DNA of 64,000 nt from Sinanaerobacter chloroacetimidivorans (GTDB lineage Bacteria; Bacillota; Clostridia; Peptostreptococcales; Anaerovoracaceae): the NCBI RefSeq assembly GCF_018128545.1, contig NZ_JAGSND010000004.1, forward strand, positions 142,861-206,860, in the 5' to 3' direction. Under the pieces are notes generated by a model. The model made no database searches. It was not told the origin of the DNA and worked only from the letters and a program-made list of their open reading frames with translations. The stretch's first letter is position 1. Each line of letters starts with the position of its first letter. The position numbers and the translations under genes were made by a program. Shown in pieces: positions 42,671-51,254 of this stretch.

Positions 42671-44176
42671 ATGGATAATACAAAAAATGATATGGTGAAG
42701 ATGACCGATATCTCTAAGAGATTCGGTGGGGTTACAGCCTTGGATAATGTTAGCTTTAGTGCAAAACCAGGGGAAATCCATGCTTTACTCGGTGAAAACG
42801 GAGCAGGGAAATCAACCTTGATGAAGGTTTTGGCAGGAGCAATTGAAAAGGATGCAGGAAAGATCGAGATTGATGGTAAAGAAGTCTCTATCAATAACCC
42901 CAAACAGGGCCAGGACTGCGGTATTTCAGTAATCTATCAAGAGTTTGCATTAGCAAAGCATCTTACTGCAGCAGAGAATATCTTTATAGACAGTCTCGGT
43001 GAGGGGAAGACACTTGTAAACTGGAAGAAATTAAAGCAGAGAGCAAAAGTTGTTTTAGAGGAAATGGGGTTTGGAGATATTGATCCAAGTAAGCCTGTTT
43101 CCGAACTTACCGTGGCATATCAGCAGGTCGTTGAAATATGCAAGGCAATATCAAGAGATGCAAAGGTTCTGATTTTCGACGAGCCGACTGCAGTTTTAAC
43201 ATTAAAAGAAGTCGAAAAATTATTTGCTGTTATTAATAAACTGAAAGAGAAGGGTGTATGCATCATCTACATATCTCATCGATTAGAAGAAATTTTTAGA
43301 ATTTGTGACCGCATTACCATATTGAAAGATGGTAGAAATGTAACGACCATTGAGGTTAAGGACACGAATGAAAAAGCAGTGGTAACTTATATGATTGGAA
43401 GAGATTTAAGTGAATTTTTCCCGGAAAGAAATGCGAAGGTCGGAGAAACAGTTTTAAAGGTTGAAAATTTAAATTGCGGCAGCATGGTGAAAAATATCAG
43501 TTTTGAAGTGAAATCAGGAGAAGTGCTGGGATTTGCCGGTCTCGTCGGCGCGGGACGTACTGAAACCATGCGAGCAATTTTTGGAGCTGATAAAAAAGAA
43601 AGTGGAGTCATTTATTTAAATGGTGACGTGTTTAAGATAAATTGTCCAAAACATGCTGTCAGAGCGGGGATCGGAATGCTGCCTGAAGATCGTAAGCAAC
43701 AGGGTGTATTGCTTGACATGTCGATTCGAATCAATGGAACATTGAGTACTCTTCATGAATTCTCATCGAGACCCTTTGGGGTATTGAAGCATAAAAAAGA
43801 AATCAATGAAGTAAATGAAATCATTAAGCTTTTGACTGTTAAAACCCCGAATCAAAATAATTGTGCATCCTCACTGTCGGGAGGTAATCAACAAAAGGTT
43901 GCTCTCATGAAATGGCTGATTTCAGGGTGTAAGGTATTGATTTTTGATGAACCTACCAGAGGTGTCGATGTAGGAGCGAAGGTGGAAATTTATAAAGTAA
44001 TGAACAGTCTGGCAGAACAGGGTGTAGCAATTGTCATGATATCTTCCGAAATGCCAGAAGTAATAGGTATGAGCGACAGAGTTCTGGTAATGCGGCATGG
44101 TGAGATCACCGGTGAGGTAACAAAAGAAAATATCACGGAGCAGAATCTAATTAATTTATCGATGGGGGTTTCTTGA
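42671..44176 (+). CDS. Sugar ABC transporter ATP-binding protein (RbsA type, two ABC domains)
   Basis: A 501-residue protein with duplicated ATPase domains. The first has Walker A GENGAGKST (41-49) and Walker B VLIFDEPTA; its signature, LTVAYQQ, is degenerate. The second has LSGGNQQKVAL and VLIFDEPTRGVDVGA but a modified P-loop, GLVGAGRTE, as usual in RbsA/MglA proteins. It energises uptake with the permease at 44178. GAGGTAATG precedes the ATG. Confidence 0.94.
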   Translation: MDNTKNDMVKMTDISKRFGGVTALDNVSFSAKPGEIHALLGENGAGKSTLMKVLAGAIEKDAGKIEIDGKEVSINNPKQGQDCGISVIYQEFALAKHLTAAENIFIDSLGEGKTLVNWKKLKQRAKVVLEEMGFGDIDPSKPVSELTVAYQQVVEICKAISRDAKVLIFDEPTAVLTLKEVEKLFAVINKLKEKGVCIIYISHRLEEIFRICDRITILKDGRNVTTIEVKDTNEKAVVTYMIGRDLSEFFPERNAKVGETVLKVENLNCGSMVKNISFEVKSGEVLGFAGLVGAGRTETMRAIFGADKKESGVIYLNGDVFKINCPKHAVRAGIGMLPEDRKQQGVLLDMSIRINGTLSTLHEFSSRPFGVLKHKKEINEVNEIIKLLTVKTPNQNNCASSLSGGNQQKVALMKWLISGCKVLIFDEPTRGVDVGAKVEIYKVMNSLAEQGVAIVMISSEMPEVIGMSDRVLVMRHGEITGEVTKENITEQNLINLSMGVS

Positions 44177-44177
44177 A

Positions 44178-45176
44178 ATGGAAGAAAGAATCAACAATAG
44201 AAACGTAGATGTTGTAAATTTAATGATGAAGTATAACGCAATTGTTATACTGGTTGTACTGATTATTGTATCAACGATCTTATCAGACGCATTCTTTACC
44301 GCTACCAATATCATGAATTTATTAAGACAATTGGTCCCTCTGACATTGGCATCTCTTGGAATGCTTCTGGTTATTCTGACAGGCGGCATTGACTTGTCAG
44401 TAGCTTCGGTAACTGCAGTTGGCGGTATGTTTACCGGTATCCTTATCGCCAATTATAATATGACTTCTGCAGGAGCGCTTGTCGGTGTAATATTAATCGT
44501 TCTGGCAGTCGGCTTCCTGATTGGTTCTATCACCGGATTTTTCGTAATCGGATTAAAAATGGCCCCGTTTGTAGCAACCTTGGCAACAATGACAATGGCT
44601 AGAGGCTTTGCCTACTTAATGTCAAATGGGCAGCCGGTTAGACTTCCAATGGGAGAACCTGCAACCTTACTGCTGAGTTCTTTTGGGGCCAAGTCTATTG
44701 CAGGTATCCCGTGGCCTGTTATTTTAGGAGTTTTCTTTATTTTACTTTTCGTATTTATCACAAAGAATACGGTATTTGGAAGGCTGATCATTGCTTCTGG
44801 AAGCAATGAGACTGCAGTAAGACTTGCCGGTATTACCGTAAACAAGTACATATTCTTTGCCTATGCGATCTGCGGAGCGCTTTGTGCCTTAGGCGGACTT
44901 GTTGCCACATCTCGTGTATCAGTTGCAGCGCCTTCCATCGCAACCGGCTTGGAGCTGGATGCCATTGCAGCTTGCGTAATCGGAGGAGCAAGCCTTTCCG
45001 GGGGTAAAGGTACCGTTGTCAATACTATTATAGGTGTTTTGGTTCTGGGGCTTATTACAAATGTAATGAGCTTAATGAGCATTGCGGCGTATCCTCAGCA
45101 GATCATAAAGGGTCTAATTATTGTACTGGCGGTTTTCCTGCAACACATTACAAACCGTGAAAAAAAGCCGGTTTAA
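44178..45176 (+). CDS. Sugar ABC transporter permease (RbsC type)
   Basis: A 332-residue protein with about 8-10 membrane helices. It contains the BPD_transp_2 features LGMLLVILTGGIDLSVASV and GLELDAIAACVIGGASLSGGKG, typical of the monosaccharide-importer family. It begins one base after the ATPase stop, so expression is coupled. The substrate probably matches that of the neighbouring dehydrogenases. Confidence 0.94.
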   Translation: MEERINNRNVDVVNLMMKYNAIVILVVLIIVSTILSDAFFTATNIMNLLRQLVPLTLASLGMLLVILTGGIDLSVASVTAVGGMFTGILIANYNMTSAGALVGVILIVLAVGFLIGSITGFFVIGLKMAPFVATLATMTMARGFAYLMSNGQPVRLPMGEPATLLLSSFGAKSIAGIPWPVILGVFFILLFVFITKNTVFGRLIIASGSNETAVRLAGITVNKYIFFAYAICGALCALGGLVATSRVSVAAPSIATGLELDAIAACVIGGASLSGGKGTVVNTIIGVLVLGLITNVMSLMSIAAYPQQIIKGLIIVLAVFLQHITNREKKPV

Positions 45177-45207
45177 ATTCTATCAATCCTTGAAAAAAGG
45201 CTCTCCT

Positions 45208-45281
45208 CCCTATTGCTGTCATTCCTCCGCAATAGGGCTGCGTGCATAGCAAATGGCATTTCGTATGCTATTGCTATGCAC
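45208..45281 (+). other. Two stem-loops between ABC permease and GldA-like genes
   Basis: CCCTATTGC-N12-GCAATAGGG (45208-45237) and GTGCATAGCAA-N18-TTGCTATGCAC (45242-45281), both perfect in their arms. No T-run follows. They may partially end or process the P6 transcript after the transporter genes. Confidence 0.6.
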
Positions 45282-45325
45282 AAAATTTAATAATATCAGA
45301 TTGTGTAATAGAAAGGAGTATACCT

Positions 45326-46426
45326 ATGACATGCCAAGTAATCGGGAACCCGTCAAGATATCGGCAGGGCAGGCATATACTGGATGACATTCATCATTAT
45401 TTACAGCAATATGGAAGTAAATTTCTTTTTTTAGCGGATGAAAATGTATATCAAATTCTCGCAGATCAATTGAATAAAAGTTTGAAAAACACTGATATTG
45501 AACTGGTTTGGGTGAAATTTAATGGAGAAAGCTCACCTGATGAGGTAAAACGTGTACAATCTGTTTTCACAGAGCAAAGCTTTCATGCCGTAGTGGGAGC
45601 GGGAGGGGGCAAGGCCTTGGATACCGCTAAAGCGGTTGCGCATTATACAGGTGCGCCCCTGGTTATTGCCCCTACCATTGCCTCTACAGATGCCCCATGC
45701 AGTTCACTGGCAGTTATGTATGAAGAAAATGAGCTTCCAAAGGATTTAATTTTACCTAAAAACCCTGATTTGGTTTTGGTAGATGTTGATATTATTGCAA
45801 AAGCGCCGGTAAGATTATTGGTTTCAGGAATGGGCGATGCTTTTGCAACTTATTATGAAGCAAGAGCATGTAAAAATTCCGGAGCTAAAAATATATTTCA
45901 AGGGTTTGGAACTAATTCTTCTTATGAACTGGCTAAATTGAGCAGGCAGATTCTATTGGAAGACGGGTTGAAAGCAAAGATTGCGGTTGAGAATAAAACA
46001 GTGACAAAGGCACTAGAAAATATAATAGAGGCAAATATCTATCTTAGCGGTGTGGGGTTTGAGAATAATGGATGTGCCGTAGCACATGGAATTTATAACG
46101 GATTTACAGCATTACACAAAGAGCATCATTTCCTGCATGGTGAGTGTGTAGCTTTTGGAACGCTGGTTCAATTAGTTCTTGAAAATGTTGGTTCTGATGA
46201 GATTTATAAGGTCCAAAGCTTCTTCTATAGTGTCGGCCTGCCTTTGACTCTGGCAGATTTAGGCTGGGGTAATATCACAGATGCAGAATTGAAACAAGCG
46301 GTTACAGCTGCATGTGCAAATGAAATCACACATCATATGCCTTTTCCAGTTACAGAAGAGAGCCTATATGAGGCTGTTATCGTTGCTGATAAATTGGGAG
46401 CGTATTTTAAAAAGAATGAAGAATAG
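45326..46426 (+). CDS. Glycerol dehydrogenase-like polyol dehydrogenase (GldA family), copy 2
   Basis: A 366-residue GldA-family enzyme and paralogue of the one at 27812-28888. The nucleotide motif GAGGGKALDTAKA and the metal ligands in GMGDAFATYYEAR, AVAHGIYNG and FLHGECVAFG are intact, with the same GFENNGCA variant. Start at the ATG with GAAAGGAG upstream; the open frame reaches back through the stem-loops to 45242 but without a ribosome site. Oxidation of a diol or polyol is likely. Confidence 0.86.
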   Translation: MTCQVIGNPSRYRQGRHILDDIHHYLQQYGSKFLFLADENVYQILADQLNKSLKNTDIELVWVKFNGESSPDEVKRVQSVFTEQSFHAVVGAGGGKALDTAKAVAHYTGAPLVIAPTIASTDAPCSSLAVMYEENELPKDLILPKNPDLVLVDVDIIAKAPVRLLVSGMGDAFATYYEARACKNSGAKNIFQGFGTNSSYELAKLSRQILLEDGLKAKIAVENKTVTKALENIIEANIYLSGVGFENNGCAVAHGIYNGFTALHKEHHFLHGECVAFGTLVQLVLENVGSDEIYKVQSFFYSVGLPLTLADLGWGNITDAELKQAVTAACANEITHHMPFPVTEESLYEAVIVADKLGAYFKKNEE

Positions 46427-46430
46427 TCCT

Positions 46431-46596
46431 GAAAGGAGGTGAATTCAAGGTACTATAAAAATTCTGCGAAGGAGTTGATTGAGAAAGGGTAAAGAATTTC
46501 ACACTCAATAAATCAAATTTGTTTCCGAGTCTTAGCACCTAAAGTGTTTGGCAATGGGGCTTTGACCGTTAGGGTATACAGGGAAACGTGTATGCC
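46431..46596 (+). other. Possible structured leader with an orphan ribosome site
   Basis: The 274-base gap after the second GldA-like gene has AAAGGAGGTGA at 46431-46441, an excellent ribosome site with no gene behind it (only a 17-codon frame). After it come CCTAA/TTAGG (46538-46542 with 46569-46573) and GGTATAC/GTATGCC (46573-46579 with 46590-46596), and GTTTCC (46521-46526) can pair with GGAAAC (46582-46587). It could be a cis-regulatory RNA or the remains of a lost gene. No known riboswitch was recognised. Confidence 0.3.
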
Positions 46597-46619
46597 TTCC
46601 ATCTTGAAAAGGGAATGAA

Positions 46620-46648
46620 TTGCAATAAAATTTAATATTTATTGTACT
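46620..46648 (+). promoter_or_regulatory. Possible sigma-70 promoter before the aldehyde dehydrogenase gene
   Basis: TTGCAA, 17 bases, TGTACT. Only a moderate match, listed because the next gene is far from P6. Confidence 0.3.
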
Positions 46649-46700
46649 CATTTTCCTTAACTGAGATTAGTTTTACTTGCAAAGTGAAGGAGAATGTATT

Positions 46701-48149
46701 ATGGAAAGATTTAAAGTCTATATCAATGGAGTGTTCCGGGAGGCTTATAGCAGCGAGTTTTCTGCTGTCAATAATCCTGCAACAGGAAAAATTGTATATG
46801 AAGTTCCCAAATGTGACGCAAGAGAAGTTCATGAAAGTATAGAAGCTGCATATAAAGCACAAAAAGAGTGGTGCAAAATTACAGCTGTGGAAAGAGGAAA
46901 CTACTTAAGAAGATTAGCTGAAAAAGTGATGGAGAATGCAGACGATTTAGCCGTTATTCTTTCGAAAGAACAAGGAAAAACATTACATCAAAGTATGGGA
47001 GAAATCACCGGTGCTACGGGGCTTATTGAGTATCATGCAAACTGGGACAGGCGTATAGAAGGGGAGATCCTGGCTGGGGATAATAGCAATAAAGAAAATA
47101 TTATGATATTTAAAGAACCCATAGGCGTTGTTGCCTGTATCATGCCATGGAATTTTCCTGTGTATGTGCTTTTCAGAAAAATAGCACCCGCTTTATTAGC
47201 AGGATGTACCGTAGTCTGCAAGCCAAGCGGGGAAACACCCGCTTCTACCTTGGCAATAGCAAAAATAATTGATGAAGTTGGCTTCCCTGCCGGTACAGTA
47301 AATTTTATTTCCGGAAAGGGATCGGTTATCGGGGAGGCTATCGCCAGAAATCCGAAGGTTGATATGATTACCGTAACCGGAAGCGTAGAAACGGGACAAG
47401 AAATCATTCGTGCTTCCTCCGATAATGTTTGTAAAGTATCTTTAGAGTTAGGGGGAAAAGCGCCTGCTATCGTAATGGAGGATGCGGATCTTGAGCTTGC
47501 AGCAGACTGTGTGGTAGGTTCCAGATTGGGTAATGCCGGGCAAATATGCAATTGCGCCGAAAGGCTTTACGTGCATCAAAACATCGCCGAGAAATTTATA
47601 AACATGATAAAAGAGCGTATGGCAGCCGCGACTTACGGAGATGGAATAGACAATCCGGAGCATACCATGGGTGCAATGATAAACAAAGAAGCAACCATAA
47701 GAGTTCATAATATGGTAGAAAGGGCTGTTGCAGCCGGTGCAAATATAATTCTGGGAGGATTTTTGCCAGAGGGATCGGGTGCATTTTACCCGCCGACAAT
47801 TTTGATTAATGTAAGTCAAAAATCAGAAATCATGCAAGAGGAAGTTTTTGGCCCTGTCCTACCGGTAGCAACCTTTAAAACTGCCAATGAAGCTTTACAG
47901 CTTGCAAACGATTGCAAATATGGGTTGACGTCAAGTTTATATACCAATGATTATAATACAATTATGCTCTTTTCCAACAATATTGAATTTGGAGAACTAT
48001 ATGTCAATAGACAACAGGGAGAAGCATACCATGGCTACCATGCCGGATGGAAATTATCCGGAATTGGCGGCGATGACGGTAAGCATGGCTTTCAGGAATT
48101 CCTAAAGACAAGAGCGGTATATATGAATTATAAAACAGATTTATATTAG
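46701..48149 (+). CDS. NAD(P)-dependent aldehyde dehydrogenase (lactaldehyde/glycolaldehyde type)
   Basis: A 482-residue ALDH. The catalytic Cys is C283 in GQICNCAERL, the general-base Glu is in LELGGKAP, and the cofactor loop is VTGSVETGQEI. The MPWNFPVYVLFRK oxyanion region is intact. Closest in look to AldA-like lactaldehyde or glycolaldehyde dehydrogenases, which make hydroxy acids. It would turn the aldehyde formed by a dehydrogenase into a hydroxy acid. The start is the ATG behind AAGGAGAATGTATT. Confidence 0.9.
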   Translation: MERFKVYINGVFREAYSSEFSAVNNPATGKIVYEVPKCDAREVHESIEAAYKAQKEWCKITAVERGNYLRRLAEKVMENADDLAVILSKEQGKTLHQSMGEITGATGLIEYHANWDRRIEGEILAGDNSNKENIMIFKEPIGVVACIMPWNFPVYVLFRKIAPALLAGCTVVCKPSGETPASTLAIAKIIDEVGFPAGTVNFISGKGSVIGEAIARNPKVDMITVTGSVETGQEIIRASSDNVCKVSLELGGKAPAIVMEDADLELAADCVVGSRLGNAGQICNCAERLYVHQNIAEKFINMIKERMAAATYGDGIDNPEHTMGAMINKEATIRVHNMVERAVAAGANIILGGFLPEGSGAFYPPTILINVSQKSEIMQEEVFGPVLPVATFKTANEALQLANDCKYGLTSSLYTNDYNTIMLFSNNIEFGELYVNRQQGEAYHGYHAGWKLSGIGGDDGKHGFQEFLKTRAVYMNYKTDLY

Positions 48150-48178
48150 TAAGAAATCAAAATATAAAATTTAAAAAA

Positions 48179-48205
48179 GGGGGAATTACACAATGTAGTT
48201 CCCCC
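48179..48205 (+). other. Stem-loop after the aldehyde dehydrogenase gene
   Basis: GGGGGAATTACA pairs with TGTAGTTCCCCC (one G-T) around CAA. No T-run on the plus strand; an A-run before it would give a T-run only on the minus strand. Likely an mRNA stability element between the aldehyde dehydrogenase and the aldolase gene. Confidence 0.6.
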
Positions 48206-48258
48206 AATAGCTGAGAATAGCCTTAATGAATAAAATATACGGGAAGGCGGGATTTACA

Positions 48259-49176
48259 ATGATAAAGGGAATTATTGCACCAAATTTAACTTTCTTTGAT
48301 GAAGAAGGCAAAATAGATGAAAAAAAATGTAAGCAGCACATGGACTGGATGCTGAGCAAAGGGGTAAATGGCTTCTTTGTAACAGGAACTTATGGATCAG
48401 GATTCCTTCTCTCAATAGAAGAAAGATTAAGAGTATATGAGTTGGCAAAAGAAGTTAGCCTGAAAAACCCGGAAGTATTCATAATAGCGCATACAGGTTG
48501 TGCTGATACATCTTCATCCATAAAATTGACCAAGTATGCAAAAAAAATAGGGCTCCATGCGGTGAGTGCGATTTTGCCTTTTCATTATAAATATACGGAT
48601 CGAGAAATTATACATTACTATTCTGCATTGGTTGATGCGGAAGACATACCCGTATTTGCTTACAATAATCCCGAAATTACAGGAAAATCCTTATCCTGGA
48701 ATCAACTGTGCAGGTTGGAAGAAATCGGTGTATGCGGGGTCAAAGACAGCGCTGTAGATATAAAGCTTGCAACATGTGTTTATAATGACAACCGAATCAA
48801 TAACAAGAATTTTCAATATATATCAGGAACAACATCAGGTTGGCTGGCATTTCGGAAACTGGGGGTTGATTCCATGATAGCGGGTATGTGTAATTACACA
48901 CCCGAGATTGTGTCGGCACTATTTCGATATTCCTATCAGAATGAGGATAAAGCCATTAGAGCTTATGAAATTACCTATGAGTTGGGAGAGAGGATCAAAG
49001 AAGGCAACAGTCTGGTCTCCTCACATATTTCATTAAAAGCAAGAGGCTTTGATCCAGGCTGTATGAGACTGCCGCTGACCGTAAACTATGATGACAAAGA
49101 AGAAAGAATAAGGGAAATAAAAGAATTGATTGAGCAGGCATTGAATCGCATTTCGGAGCTTGAAGCTCGTACATAG
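48259..49176 (+). CDS. DapA-family aldolase (2-keto-3-deoxy sugar acid aldolase-like)
   Basis: A 305-residue class I aldolase of the dihydrodipicolinate synthase/N-acetylneuraminate lyase family. The Schiff-base Lys is in CGVKDSAVD, and the Tyr and triad segment is YNNPEITG. The usual GTTGE or GSFGE phosphate/carboxylate loop reads GTYGSGF, an unusual form. It probably splits a 2-keto-3-deoxy acid into pyruvate and an aldehyde. The start is the ATG at 48259. Its partner kinase is immediately downstream. The substrate is inferred from that neighbour. Confidence 0.83.
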   Translation: MIKGIIAPNLTFFDEEGKIDEKKCKQHMDWMLSKGVNGFFVTGTYGSGFLLSIEERLRVYELAKEVSLKNPEVFIIAHTGCADTSSSIKLTKYAKKIGLHAVSAILPFHYKYTDREIIHYYSALVDAEDIPVFAYNNPEITGKSLSWNQLCRLEEIGVCGVKDSAVDIKLATCVYNDNRINNKNFQYISGTTSGWLAFRKLGVDSMIAGMCNYTPEIVSALFRYSYQNEDKAIRAYEITYELGERIKEGNSLVSSHISLKARGFDPGCMRLPLTVNYDDKEERIREIKELIEQALNRISELEART

Positions 49177-49186
49177 GAGGAAGAAA

Positions 49187-50182
49187 ATGTATTATTTTTA
49201 TTTTGATTGTGGTACAAGCAATACGAGAGGATACCTGATTCAGAACAGTACCGTAATAAGTAGTCAAAATTTAAATATTGGATCTAAAGATGTATCTATA
49301 TGTAATGATAAAAGCTTACTTGTCAGGGGTTTGAAAACAATTTATGATTCTTTGCTTCACAAAGCAGGACTGACTGACCATGACATTTCCTGCATATATG
49401 CCTCTGGAATGATCACAAGCCCTTATGGACTGGTGGAAGTACCGCATGCGGCCATTCCGATTGATAAGCAGGGGATAAAAGCTTCCATCTTTATTCATTT
49501 TGAGCATACCTTGTTTCACCGGGAAATTCATCTGATTCGCGGTTTGAAGACTACATCAATGGATTTGTCATGGGATGTAATCGAAGAAATTAACAACCTC
49601 CGGGGAGAGGAGGTCGAAATAGCAGGTATATGCAATCACCTGCCAATTCAATGGAAATCTTCAAAATATATAATTTTATTACCCGGTTCTCATACCCATG
49701 CGGTTCTAATGGATAAGGAAACGATTCTTGATATATTTTCTCTTTTCTCCGGTGAGATTTTTCACGCACTGACTTCAGCTACAGTACTGGCATCTTCTAC
49801 GGAAGTACAAGAAGGCAAGCTTCAAAGCATTGATTTAAACGCGGTCAAAAAGGGATGTGAGTATGTACAAAAATATGGATTTGCACGAGCCGTTTATATT
49901 ATCCATGCCATGAAAATTTTTAATATTGAAGATAACTATAAAAGGAGAAGCTGCTTGAGCGGTGTGGTAACCAGCACTGTCATGCAATCTTTTCTGAAAC
50001 ATCTGAAGAGTAAATGGGAACAGACAAATAATATAGCGGTCTATGCAGAAGAAAGCATAGCAAACACCTACCTGGAAGTTTTACGATATTTAACATGGAA
50101 TACGGGTCTTGAGACGATTGCTTTGGCAAGAAATAAGATGAATTGCTGCGTGGAAGGCTTTGTTGATATTATAAATAGTTAA
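49187..50182 (+). CDS. dgoK: 2-dehydro-3-deoxygalactonokinase (DgoK family)
   Basis: A 331-residue sugar-acid kinase of the DgoK family, recognised by its N-terminal DCGTSNTRGYLI phosphate loop and GMITSPYGL. It transfers phosphate from ATP to a 2-keto-3-deoxy sugar acid, classically 2-keto-3-deoxygalactonate. The ATG sits behind TAGGAGGAAG, and the frame overlaps the aldolase gene upstream, suggesting coupling. A gene order aldolase-kinase suggests the two work on the same class of compound, though the exact epimer is unknown. Confidence 0.87.
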   Translation: MYYFYFDCGTSNTRGYLIQNSTVISSQNLNIGSKDVSICNDKSLLVRGLKTIYDSLLHKAGLTDHDISCIYASGMITSPYGLVEVPHAAIPIDKQGIKASIFIHFEHTLFHREIHLIRGLKTTSMDLSWDVIEEINNLRGEEVEIAGICNHLPIQWKSSKYIILLPGSHTHAVLMDKETILDIFSLFSGEIFHALTSATVLASSTEVQEGKLQSIDLNAVKKGCEYVQKYGFARAVYIIHAMKIFNIEDNYKRRSCLSGVVTSTVMQSFLKHLKSKWEQTNNIAVYAEESIANTYLEVLRYLTWNTGLETIALARNKMNCCVEGFVDIINS

Positions 50183-50216
50183 AGCATCAAGGATAAAGAA
50201 AGCTAGGAGTTAATTT

Positions 50217-51149
50217 ATGAAAAAAATACTGATTACCTCTAAATCTTTTGGGCAGGTTAGCGATCAACCGTTAAAACTGCTAAATGAGGCCGGCATGAAT
50301 ATTGAATATTATAATAAAGAATTTGATGAAATGGAATTTCGCAAGAGACTGAAAGAATGCAGCGGGCTTATCATAGGATCCCATCCTTTAACGGAAGGAG
50401 CGGTAAAGGAAGCTCCTGAACTAAGAATTGTGTGTAAACACGGGACCGGATTGGATAATATCGATTTAGAAATAATGGAACGATATAAGGTCAAAGTGGA
50501 TAATGTGCCTGCGGTAAACTCAAACGCTGTTGCTGATTTAGCCTTTTCGCTTATTCTGGATGTGGCACGCAAAACTTCCTGTGCGGCAAAGAGTGTAAAG
50601 GAAGGATCCTGGGAAAAGGTGTTCGGTGTAAACGTTTATTCAAAAAATCTTTCTCTGATTGGATTTGGAGAAATCGGTAAAAATGTAGCAAGAAGGGCTC
50701 ATGGATTTTCAATGAAGGTTTTCGTTTACGATCCTTTTTTATCAGTGCTTCCGGAAGAGTTTAAAGATTATGTAAAACCGGTATCCCTTGAGGAAGCACT
50801 TTCTGTTGCTGATTTCCTGTCTGTTCATGTTCCGTTAAACCATCAAACTCAAAATTTAATCTGCTTGAAAGAGCTCAATATGATGAAAAGGGGAAGTTTT
50901 ATTATCAATACTTCAAGAGGCGGAATTATTAACGAAACCGACTTACTGGCAGCGCTGCTAAGCAAACATATCGCCGGGGCAGGACTGGATGTCCTTGAAA
51001 AAGAACCCCCAAACAAGGATTATCCTTTACTAAAATTACAACAGGTTACGATTACTCCTCATATGGGGATGTACTCCTTTGAATCTATTAATGATGTAAG
51101 CATGATTGCTGCCCGTAACATCATTAAGTATTTATCTCAAAATGAGTGA
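50217..51149 (+). CDS. D-3-phosphoglycerate/hydroxypyruvate-type 2-hydroxyacid dehydrogenase
   Basis: A 310-residue D-2-hydroxyacid dehydrogenase. The Rossmann motif is a standard GFGEIGKNVA, and the catalytic Arg (NTSRGGII), Glu (DVLEKEPP) and His (TPHMGMYS) are present. It has no regulatory ACT domain, so it is probably catabolic, for example reducing a 2-oxo acid such as hydroxypyruvate or oxidising a 2-hydroxy acid, rather than serine biosynthesis. It follows dgoK by 34 bases with a TAGGAG site. Confidence 0.88.
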   Translation: MKKILITSKSFGQVSDQPLKLLNEAGMNIEYYNKEFDEMEFRKRLKECSGLIIGSHPLTEGAVKEAPELRIVCKHGTGLDNIDLEIMERYKVKVDNVPAVNSNAVADLAFSLILDVARKTSCAAKSVKEGSWEKVFGVNVYSKNLSLIGFGEIGKNVARRAHGFSMKVFVYDPFLSVLPEEFKDYVKPVSLEEALSVADFLSVHVPLNHQTQNLICLKELNMMKRGSFIINTSRGGIINETDLLAALLSKHIAGAGLDVLEKEPPNKDYPLLKLQQVTITPHMGMYSFESINDVSMIAARNIIKYLSQNE

Positions 51150-51203
51150 AAGAAAGTTTAAAAGAAGAGTTTACAAGAGAGTTTTTTCATTTGTAAAAAT
51201 AAG

Positions 51204-51233
51204 AAAAGGTAGAGATAACAAACTCTACCTTTT
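51204..51233 (+). terminator. Weak terminator or attenuator hairpin
   Basis: AAAAGGTAGAG pairs with CTCTACCTTTT around 9 bases, followed by only a short T-run. It stands between the dehydrogenase genes at 50217 and 51255. Confidence 0.5.
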
Positions 51234-51254
51234 CTGATAAAGGAGAAGATAAGA

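Noticed and set aside
45254..45274. TGGCAT followed by TATTGC as an eighth sigma-54 promoter
   Set aside because: GG to GC spacing is wrong (the element lies inside a stem-loop); not counted.
46549..46565. TTGGCAATGGGGCTTTG as a sigma-54 site
   Set aside because: No GC at the required 10-base distance.
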